Shown piece by piece: positions 52,064-57,924 of a DNA stretch of 57,924 nucleotides. The stretch is from assembly GCA_026646875.1 (NCBI GenBank), contig JAPKHL010000009.1, forward strand, positions 1 through 57,924. The letters are read 5' to 3'. A model generated the notes under the pieces. It did no database searches. It was not told where the DNA came from and worked only from the letters and a program-made list of their open reading frames with translations. This stretch comes from Rhodocyclaceae bacterium (GTDB taxonomy: Bacteria; Pseudomonadota; Gammaproteobacteria; Burkholderiales; Rhodocyclaceae). Numbering within the stretch: position 1 is the first letter of the stretch; every line of letters starts with the position of its first letter. A program made the translations under genes and the position numbers.

Positions 52064-52153
52064 GATCGAAGGTTCCGGGCGGATATCGCGCGCATTCTAG
52101 CATTGCGTGATATGACCGCCCGGACGATTGTTCTGATTGTTAGGGTAGAGCTG

Positions 52154-53263
52154 CTAATTGCCGGAAAATTGCCGCACTGAAACCGTGGTGGTTGCCGGGA
52201 TTTTTACCCCAAGAATTTTTTTGAACAGCCTGTACAGCCTCAGCTCGATCGCATGGTGGCTGAGGAGGGACCAAGAATAAATGAACAGCATGACCATTAG
52301 GGATGCCGCTGTGTTGTTGGTGATTCCTATGCCAAGATGGTCGCATAGTTTTATTGAGACTATTACGCAAAGGCCGTGCGATAAATAGATGCTGTATGCT
52401 GAGTCGCCAAGTTTTTGGAGCCACCGAAACGGGCGAATTCCCGATTCATCAAGAATGATTGCTGCAACGACCAGGCAGGTTGAAAATAAACCAAAGATTA
52501 CGCTTCTTTCCGTGTAATGAAAAAAGCCGGCCATCCCACCATGATCCAGGCCGGTTTTAAACTGGTAATAATGGCCCGCGCTGAATATGATCGCAGCTAT
52601 GGCTATGAACATCGCTGCGGTGAGTGGTGATGCTTTTATGCTCTTGGTGAAGCTGGCGGCTGTGTATCCAAGGAAAAACTCAATCAGGAATGGTGACGCG
52701 CCATAGGCTTGGAGGATTGTTACATTGGCTTGGTTTTCAGGAAGATACCCGCCAGTTTTGATGAGGTATAAATTATAGGCCAGTGCTGTCAGTATTATTG
52801 CTATCGCGCATCTGATTCTTGTTTCTTGCTTGAAGAAAAGCAGCGAGGCGGTAATTATGTAAAAATATAGCTCGAAGCTGAGTGTCCATGTGAGTTGGAG
52901 TAAATTCTTCTCCATGCTTTGGGGGAGAAGAAAAAAAGACTGAGGTAGTTGAACAAAATGGCCAAGCAAGCCGAACTGGCTGAGTAATGCCAAGTATATG
53001 AAAAAATAGGGCCACCACCCGCTATAAACTCTCGCGAATCTCGATTTAATAAAATCAGCAACAAAATTGTTGTTTGACGTTTGTTGTTTGTTGTTTGTCG
53101 TTATGGCCATGATGGCGCCGCTAATGACAAAAAACAGATCAACCCCAGCAAAGCCAAGTTGGACAATGGATTTTGGTATTCCCGGGATGCTGAACGGCTG
53201 CATGTGCAGAAGAATAACCCAAGAGGCCGCAAAGAAGCGCAGCGTCTGAATATTGGCGACCAT
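52154..53263 (-). CDS. Acyltransferase 3 family membrane protein (O-antigen/polysaccharide acetylase type)
   Basis: 369-residue polytopic protein with about ten hydrophobic helices, of the group that acetylates surface sugars. The family His is in ILLHMQPF near residue 20, and the FIKSRFARVYSGWWPYF segment matches the FxxxRxxRxxP-type motif. The gene is strikingly AT-rich compared with both neighbours, evidence of recent acquisition. Between residues about 55 and 66 the protein is Thr/Asn/Gln-rich because a heptanucleotide repeat is read there (53072-53099). No other surface-polysaccharide gene is adjacent. Confidence 0.85.
   Translation of the reverse strand: MVANIQTLRFFAASWVILLHMQPFSIPGIPKSIVQLGFAGVDLFFVISGAIMAITTNNKQQTSNNNFVADFIKSRFARVYSGWWPYFFIYLALLSQFGLLGHFVQLPQSFFLLPQSMEKNLLQLTWTLSFELYFYIITASLLFFKQETRIRCAIAIILTALAYNLYLIKTGGYLPENQANVTILQAYGASPFLIEFFLGYTAASFTKSIKASPLTAAMFIAIAAIIFSAGHYYQFKTGLDHGGMAGFFHYTERSVIFGLFSTCLVVAAIILDESGIRPFRWLQKLGDSAYSIYLSHGLCVIVSIKLCDHLGIGITNNTAASLMVMLFIYSWSLLSHHAIELRLYRLFKKILGVKIPATTTVSVRQFSGN
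53072..53099. repeat. Tandem heptanucleotide repeat in acyltransferase gene
   Basis: Four 7-bp units GTTTGAC, GTTTGTT, GTTTGTT and GTTTGTC (53072-53099), with a weaker fifth (AATTGTT) before them. Seven is not a multiple of three, so a gain or loss of one unit would shift the frame of the acyltransferase. Confidence 0.7.
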
Positions 53264-53383
53264 TTATTCTTATTGAAAAGAGTTGATATGTGAATTTGCG
53301 AGGAAGGCGGAGTGAAGTTGCTGATTAAATATCAGCGATTGGCAAGGCACGGGATCAAGTAGTACACGCTGACCCGCGCTGCG

Positions 53384-54016
53384 TCAGACCCGCACCGCCA
53401 CCGCGCGCACGTTGCCGAGCGGGCCGGTGGCGCTCTGCAGCACCGAGGCGCCCACCTCGAACAGCAGGGTGATCAGGTTGCGTTCCGAATACAGGCAGAC
53501 CGGGCCGTGCAGGTCGTAGCTCTCGGCCAGCGGCGGCGGCAGTTCGGCGAAGCGGTGTTCGATCAGCTTGCCGCTGTCCGGATAGTGGTCGCCCAGTGTC
53601 GAGTGCAGGCCGTAGGCCGAGAGGTAGAGCTTGCCGCCGATCTTGAGCAGCATCAGCAGGCGACGCACGGCGCGCCGGGCCTGTTCGTAGGGCAGCGCGT
53701 GCAGGGCCAGCTGGCCGACGATGACGTCGAAGGGGGCCTCGGGCAGTTCGCCGGCATCCGGCAGGGTGGCCAGCGTGAAAGGTTGGGCGCGCAGGCCCGA
53801 CGCCGGTGTGCCGGACGGTGTCTCGGCGACGACCACCCGGGCGCCGGCAGCGGCCATGCGCCGCGCGGTTTCGCCGACGCCGCGGCCGAACAGCAGGGCG
53901 GAGACCTCGTTGCCGAGCCGCCGGCGCTTTTCGACGGTGCGCGCGGCGAGGTCGTCGAGCTGGCCGATGAACAATCCGATGTGCCCGGGATCCGCCTGTT
54001 CCGCCAGATTGCTCAT
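53384..54016 (-). CDS. Class I SAM methyltransferase-like protein
   Basis: 210 residues. A glycine-rich loop, ALLFGRGVGETARRMAAAGARVVVAE, corresponds to methyltransferase motif I with its acidic end, and FDVIVGQLALHALP and LLKIGGKLYLSAYG to motifs II-III. The match to the family is general, so substrate and even activity are uncertain. Start at 54016 (MSNLAEQADPGHIGLFIGQL) chosen over the longer, Arg/Ser-rich frame. It is divergent from the DUF1840 gene, 127 bp apart. Confidence 0.6.
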   Translation of the reverse strand: MSNLAEQADPGHIGLFIGQLDDLAARTVEKRRRLGNEVSALLFGRGVGETARRMAAAGARVVVAETPSGTPASGLRAQPFTLATLPDAGELPEAPFDVIVGQLALHALPYEQARRAVRRLLMLLKIGGKLYLSAYGLHSTLGDHYPDSGKLIEHRFAELPPPLAESYDLHGPVCLYSERNLITLLFEVGASVLQSATGPLGNVRAVAVRV

Positions 54017-54143
54017 CGCCTTCCTCCCCCTGTCCGCTTCCGGGATGTCCGTTCGCGCACCACGGCGCGACCGCTCACGGTATCCACGGTATTCTATCCG
54101 CAAGGCGGCGCTTCGTGCCGCCCGTGACGCACGGGAGGGTTGC

Positions 54144-54518
54144 ATGCTGGTCAGGTTCAATTCAAGCGCTGCCGGGGAAATGGTGACGATGGCGCCGACG
54201 GCGCGTCGTCTGCTCGGCATCATCGGCAAGGAATGCACGGCGCGCGGTGTGATCACCGCCGAACAGTTGCCGGATGCGCTGGCGCGGCTGCGCCAGGCGG
54301 TGGCGGAGGAGCGCGAGGCGCTGCGGGCGGCCGCCGCCGGGGCGGATGAGGATGCCGGCGACGCCGACGCGGGGGGGGAGGACGGGCGCGCCGGCGGGCA
54401 GCCGCCGGTGGTCACGCTGGCGCAGCGCGCCTGGCCGCTGATCGAGCTGTTCGAGCGGACGCGCAACGAGGACGGTTACGTGGTCTGGGAGGCCGCGCGC
54501 GATTTCGCGCGGGATTGA
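54144..54518 (+). CDS. DUF1840 family protein
   Basis: 124-residue small protein of the DUF1840 group known from betaproteobacteria. Conserved parts are MLVRFNSSAAGEMVTMAPTA at the N-terminus and AWPLIELFERTRNEDGYVVWE at the C-terminus. An acidic Ala/Gly/Asp-rich stretch of about 30 residues joins them. ATG 54144 has GGGAGGG upstream. Function unknown. Confidence 0.82.
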   Translation: MLVRFNSSAAGEMVTMAPTARRLLGIIGKECTARGVITAEQLPDALARLRQAVAEEREALRAAAAGADEDAGDADAGGEDGRAGGQPPVVTLAQRAWPLIELFERTRNEDGYVVWEAARDFARD

Positions 54519-54533
54519 GGCCCGGGCCCGGGG

Positions 54534-54905
54534 TCAGGGCCGCTCGATCACCACGTAGTGCTTGCGCACCGGCTCGATCACCTCGAAGGTGCCGCTGAAG
54601 CCGGCGGGAATCACGCCGGCGTCGCCCGGGCCGAATTCGCGGGCCTCGCCGTCCTCGCCGGTGATGCGCAGGCGCCCGGCGAGGACGTGGAAGAACTCGT
54701 CCTTGTTCGCCGCGAAGGCAATGCGCCAGGCGCCCGTCTCGCAGGTCCACACGCCGCAGTCGACGTCGCCGCGCGCGCTTTGGAAGAGGCTCCAGGTGTG
54801 GCGCGCCGGGTTGCCGCGCAGCAGGCGGTCGGGGCGCGGCCGGTCGGGGACCGGCGCGACGGCGCCGTCGCGGAGGGCGTCGGTGAAGGCAACGATCCGT
54901 GGCAT
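54534..54905 (-). CDS. Cupin-domain protein
   Basis: 123 residues with the small beta-barrel cupin fold: EFFHVLAGRLRITGEDGEAREF and GPGDAGVIPAGFSGTFEVIE. The first motif lacks the full set of metal His ligands seen in enzymatic cupins, so it may bind small ligands instead of catalysing. It starts 15 bp after murB ends and is probably cotranscribed with it. Confidence 0.8.
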   Translation of the reverse strand: MPRIVAFTDALRDGAVAPVPDRPRPDRLLRGNPARHTWSLFQSARGDVDCGVWTCETGAWRIAFAANKDEFFHVLAGRLRITGEDGEAREFGPGDAGVIPAGFSGTFEVIEPVRKHYVVIERP

Positions 54906-54920
54906 GCGGGCTCCGTTCGT

Positions 54921-55985
54921 TCAGGGAAAGACCGGCTCGGGGGTCAGCGCGACGCCGAAGCGCGCCTGCACGTCGGCCTGCACGGCGGCCATCAGCGCGC
55001 GCACGTCGCGCCCGGTGGCGCCGCCGCGATTGACCAGCACCAGCGCCTGTTTCTCGTACATGCCGACCGGTCCGAGATCGCGCCCCTTCCAGCCGGCGTG
55101 CTCGATCAGCCAGCCGGCCGCCAGCTTGACCCGGCCGTCGGGTTGCGGATGACCTGGCAGGTCGGGATGGCGCGCCGCCAGCGCGGCGGCGACGGCGGCA
55201 TCGACCAGCGGGTTGTGGAAGAAGCTGCCGGCGTTGGGCAGCACGGCGGGGTCGGGCAGCTTGCGCCGGCGGATGGCGATCACCGCATCGGCGACCTGGC
55301 GGGCGCTCGGCTGCGCGATGCCCTGCGCGGCAAGCTCGCGCTCGACGTCGGCGTAGCGGGTGAGCGGCTGCCAGCGGCGCGGCAGGCGGAAGGTCACCGC
55401 GACGATCGCGTAGCGGCCGTCGAGATGCCAGCCCTCGCGCTTGAACACGCTGTCGCGGTAGGCGAAGCGGCAGGCCGCGTTGTCGAAGCGGACGGTGTCG
55501 CCGCTGCGCAGATCGACCGCAGTCAGCGCGTGCAGGCGCTCGGCCACCTCCAGGCCGTAGGCGCCGATGTTCTGGACCGGCGCGGCGCCCACCGTGCCGG
55601 GGATCAGCGCCAGGTTCTCCAGTCCCGGCCAGCCCTGCGCCAGCGTCCAGCACACGAAGTCGTGCCAGCATTCGCCGCCGCCGGCCTCGACGTAGCGGGC
55701 CTCGGCATCCTCGGCGAGCAGTCGGCGGCCGCGGATGTCCACCGCTACCACCAGTCCGTCGAAAAGCGCCGAGCCGCTGCCGAAGACCAGATTGCTGCCG
55801 CCGCCGAGCACGAAGCGCGGTTCGCCGCGCAGCCGCGCATCGCAGGCCAGCGCGCGTGCCGCGTCGGGCGTGCGCAGCGTCGCCAGCAGGCGCGCGCGCG
55901 CCGGCAGCGCGAGCGTGTTGCGCGTCGTGAGGTCGGCGTTGCGGCACAGCTCGATGCGCGGGTCGCTGGCGGTGGAAACGGTCAT
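54921..55985 (-). CDS. murB: UDP-N-acetylenolpyruvoylglucosamine reductase MurB
   Basis: 354-residue FAD enzyme that makes UDP-MurNAc for peptidoglycan. FAD loop [28 protein letters not shown], catalytic Ser in NAGSFFHNP and the C-terminal Glu in TPEPVF are all visible; it is the type I (E. coli-like) form. I start it at ATG 55985 ([14 protein letters not shown]); an ATG at 55994 adds MPA. TACAAT on the minus strand (55995-56000) lies 9 bp above the first of these, so a leaderless message is likely. It is divergent from the DOMON-like gene within a perfect inverted repeat. Confidence 0.95.
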   Translation of the reverse strand: MTVSTASDPRIELCRNADLTTRNTLALPARARLLATLRTPDAARALACDARLRGEPRFVLGGGSNLVFGSGSALFDGLVVAVDIRGRRLLAEDAEARYVEAGGGECWHDFVCWTLAQGWPGLENLALIPGTVGAAPVQNIGAYGLEVAERLHALTAVDLRSGDTVRFDNAACRFAYRDSVFKREGWHLDGRYAIVAVTFRLPRRWQPLTRYADVERELAAQGIAQPSARQVADAVIAIRRRKLPDPAVLPNAGSFFHNPLVDAAVAAALAARHPDLPGHPQPDGRVKLAAGWLIEHAGWKGRDLGPVGMYEKQALVLVNRGGATGRDVRALMAAVQADVQARFGVALTPEPVFP

Positions 55986-56031
55986 GGCGGGCATTGTAGA
56001 CGAGACGGGTAGAATGCCCGCCATGACCGTT
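55977..56031. promoter_or_regulatory. Mirrored divergent start region murB/DOMON-like
   Basis: Perfect 19-bp inverted repeat AACGGTCATGGCGGGCATT (55977-55995) and AATGCCCGCCATGACCGTT (56013-56031) with a 17-bp spacer. Each arm contains the divergent ATG codons of both genes. The -10-like TACAAT (minus, 55995-56000) and TAGAAT (plus, 56010-56015) each lie 7-9 bp before an ATG, as in leaderless messages. Confidence 0.75.
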
Positions 56032-56589
56032 CCCGCCTCCGGCGAAATCGCCCTGCTGACCCCCCTGCTGCCGCACCCGGCCCTGCCGGCCCCGGCCGGC
56101 GTCTCGCTGGCCGCCGGCGTCGAGGCGCTGCCGGGCCGGCGCTTGCGGCTGCGCTATGTCCTGCGCGGCGACCCCGGCGGCCTGAGCCTGCCGGCTGCGG
56201 GCGCTGCCATGCGCGTTGACGGCCTGTGGCAGCACACCTGCTGCGAGGCCTTCGTCGCCGTGCCCGGCGCGGCGGCCTACCGCGAGTTCAATTTCTCCCC
56301 GTCCGGTGCCTGGGCCGCCTACGCATTCGACGATTATCGCGGCGCCGCCGCGCTGCCGCCCGGTCCGGTGCCGTCGATCCTGCTGCAGCGCAGCGGCGAC
56401 GCCCTGACGCTGAGCGTCGAGCTGGCCGCCGCCTGGCTGCCCCCGACGCCCCGCCTGGCCCTCGGCCTGAGCGCCGTGATCGAGACCCGCGACGCTGCCC
56501 GCAGCTACTGGGCACTGGCTCATCCCGCGCCGCAACCCGACTTCCACCACCGTGCCGGCTTCACCCTGGCCCTGGATCTCCCCGCATGA
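56023..56589 (+). CDS. DOMON-like domain protein
   Basis: 188 residues, matching the cytosolic or exported DOMON-like family: [34 protein letters not shown] and [21 protein letters not shown]. Comparable proteins may bind heme or sugars, but this group is uncharacterised. No signal peptide. ATG at 56023 ([11 protein letters not shown]) or 56014 (adds MPA) in the mirrored start region. The stop overlaps the next gene by four bases (ATGA). Confidence 0.8.
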   Translation: MTVPASGEIALLTPLLPHPALPAPAGVSLAAGVEALPGRRLRLRYVLRGDPGGLSLPAAGAAMRVDGLWQHTCCEAFVAVPGAAAYREFNFSPSGAWAAYAFDDYRGAAALPPGPVPSILLQRSGDALTLSVELAAAWLPPTPRLALGLSAVIETRDAARSYWALAHPAPQPDFHHRAGFTLALDLPA

Positions 56590-57800
56590 AAACCGGACTC
56601 GACCGCCTGCTCGCCGACCCCGCCCTGCGCCGCCCGCTGGCCGGCCGGCGCGTGGCCCTGCTTGCCCACCCGGCCTCGCTGACGCGCGACCTGACGCACG
56701 CGCTCGACGCGCTGGCCACCCTGCCCGATCTCGCCCTGAGCGCCGCCTTCGGCCCCCAGCACGGCTTGCGCGGCGACAAGCAGGACAACATGGTGGAGTC
56801 GCCCGACTATCGCGATCCGCGCCACGGCATTCCGGTGTTCAGCCTGTACGGCGGGGTGCGGCGTCCGACCGACGCGATGATGGCCACCTTCGATGTGCTG
56901 CTGGTGGACCTGCAGGATCTCGGCTGCCGCATCTACACCTTCATCACCACGCTGCGCTATGTGCTGGAGGCCGCGGCACGGCACGGCAAGACGGTATGGG
57001 TGCTCGACCGACCCAATCCCGCCGGCCGTCCGGTCGAGGGGCTGACCCTCCGGCCCGGCTGGGAGAGCTTCGTCGGTGCCGGGCCGCTGCCGATGCGCCA
57101 CGGCCTGACGATGGGCGAGCTGGCGCGCTGGTTCGTCGCCACGCTGCGGCTCGACGTCGACTGTCAGGTGATCGCGATGGACGGCTGGCAGCCCGACGCG
57201 GCGCCCGGCCACGGCTGGCCGCTTGGCGAGCGCAGCTGGATCAATCCCAGCCCGAACGCTCCCAACCTGTGGATGGCGCGGGCCTATGCCGGTACCGTGA
57301 TGCTGGAGGGCACCACCCTCTCCGAGGGGCGCGGCACCACGCGGCCGCTCGAACTGTTCGGCGCGCCGTCCGAAACCGGCTTCGACGCGCAGGCGCTGAT
57401 CGCCGGCATGCGCGCCCTGGCACCGCACTGGCTGGCTGGCTGCGCGCTGCGCGAATGCTGGTTCGAACCGACCTTCCACAAGCATGCCGGCAAGCTCTGC
57501 CACGGCGTGCAGATCCACGTCGAGGACCCGGCGCACTACGATCACGCCGCTTTCCGCCCGTGGCGCCTGCAGGCGCTCGCCTTCAAGGCGCTGCGCCGGC
57601 TGCGGCCGGATTATCCGCTGTGGCGCGACTTCCCCTACGAGTACGAGCGCGACCGCCTGGCGATCGATCTGATCAACGGTTCGCCGCTGTTGCGCGAGTG
57701 GGTGGACGATCCCGCCGCGCAGCCCGGAGACCTCGATGCGCTGGCCGGCGCCGACGAGGCGGCCTGGGCGGCGGTGCGCCGTTCCGTCCTGCTGTACTGA
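56586..57800 (+). CDS. NamZ-type exo-beta-N-acetylmuramidase (DUF1343 family)
   Basis: 404 residues of the DUF1343 family, whose characterised members (NamZ) release MurNAc from the non-reducing end of peptidoglycan fragments. Conserved segments are AAFGPQHGLRGDKQDNM, GIPVFSLYGGVRRPTDAM, LLVDLQDLGCRIYTFITTL, MLEGTTLSEGRGTTRPLELFG and CHGVQIHV. No signal peptide is seen, so the enzyme may act in the cytoplasm on recycled fragments or depend on another export route. Coupled to the DOMON-like gene. A loose terminator-like stretch follows (57850-57862). Confidence 0.9.
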   Translation: MKTGLDRLLADPALRRPLAGRRVALLAHPASLTRDLTHALDALATLPDLALSAAFGPQHGLRGDKQDNMVESPDYRDPRHGIPVFSLYGGVRRPTDAMMATFDVLLVDLQDLGCRIYTFITTLRYVLEAAARHGKTVWVLDRPNPAGRPVEGLTLRPGWESFVGAGPLPMRHGLTMGELARWFVATLRLDVDCQVIAMDGWQPDAAPGHGWPLGERSWINPSPNAPNLWMARAYAGTVMLEGTTLSEGRGTTRPLELFGAPSETGFDAQALIAGMRALAPHWLAGCALRECWFEPTFHKHAGKLCHGVQIHVEDPAHYDHAAFRPWRLQALAFKALRRLRPDYPLWRDFPYEYERDRLAIDLINGSPLLREWVDDPAAQPGDLDALAGADEAAWAAVRRSVLLY

Positions 57801-57866
57801 GCGTCCGCCGCGCCACGGGCCGGCCCCGTCGGCCATGCCCCCGCTTTTTGTCGGGTTTTTCCCGCA

Positions 57867-57911
57867 CCGTGACAAAAATCACGGCGCCCTGCCGGGGCGG
57901 AACGATAGGCT
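57867..57911 (+). promoter_or_regulatory. FNR/Dnr-class activator site with -10 element
   Basis: CCGTGA-N6-TCACGG (57867-57884), with core GTGACAAAAATCAC, is a perfect inverted repeat of the FNR/CRP class. TAGGCT (57906-57911) lies so that the site is centred about 41.5 bp before the expected transcription start at 57917-57918. The gene it drives begins beyond the window. Confidence 0.6.
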
Positions 57912-57924
57912 CCCGTGAATTTGC

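Noticed and set aside
53072..53099. Heptanucleotide repeat as a CRISPR or plasmid iteron
   Set aside because: The units are contiguous, seven bases long and inside a coding frame; no spacers and no cas or rep genes.

Overview
The window looks like the replication-origin region of a high-GC betaproteobacterium. A Rhodocyclales-type relative is a reasonable guess from gene content and order, but I cannot name a genus. Evidence: the block mnmE-yidC-yidD-rnpA-rpmH facing away from dnaA-dnaN-gyrB, DnaA boxes in the gaps around dnaA, three ParB-binding (parS) sites at 13.8, 23.3 and 30.4 kb, and the order rsmB-DUF4390-ntrY-ntrX-trkA-trkH. Nearly all genes are GC-rich and tightly packed. Two segments are clearly less GC-rich: 16.3-19.0 kb and 52.15-53.3 kb. 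I saw no rRNA, tRNA or CRISPR array.

Layout. 0-5.9 kb: tail of a TPR protein, then a complete branched-chain amino acid-type ABC importer on the minus strand, with a LivM-LivG fusion, and then a TauE-like exporter. 6.7-16.3 kb: the origin block. 16.4-19.1 kb: an accessory insertion with a CoiA-like zinc-ribbon nuclease and a divergent two-helix membrane protein whose starts are 18 bp apart, followed by scrambled IS3-family orfA remnants. 19.1-23.3 kb: phosphate transporter, RsuA, DsrE-like protein, and an OxyR-Dps peroxide-defence pair. 23.4-30.4 kb: a minus-strand run lysM-dprA-smg-topB, divergent from def-fmt.

30.5-45.3 kb: an S1/P1 nuclease and a cation exporter on the minus strand, then a long plus-strand run of rsmB, a DUF4390 protein, NtrY, an NtrX with a degenerate ATPase domain, TrkA, TrkH, HemE and PriA. 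Two perfect DnaA boxes lie before priA. 45.4-57.8 kb: mixed metabolic, secreted and poorly known genes: MFS transporter, DUF2917 protein, LysR regulator, two secreted proteins, MOSC, ROK kinase, carbonic anhydrase, a foreign-looking acyltransferase with a heptanucleotide repeat, a methyltransferase-like protein, DUF1840, cupin, MurB, a DOMON-like protein and NamZ-type muramidase.

The window closes with a near-ideal FNR/Dnr-class promoter whose gene lies outside. The items I would look at first are the CoiA-like/membrane protein pair, the DnaA-box cluster beside mnmE, the mirrored murB/DOMON start region, the acyltransferase repeat and the NtrX that lacks its ATPase motifs.
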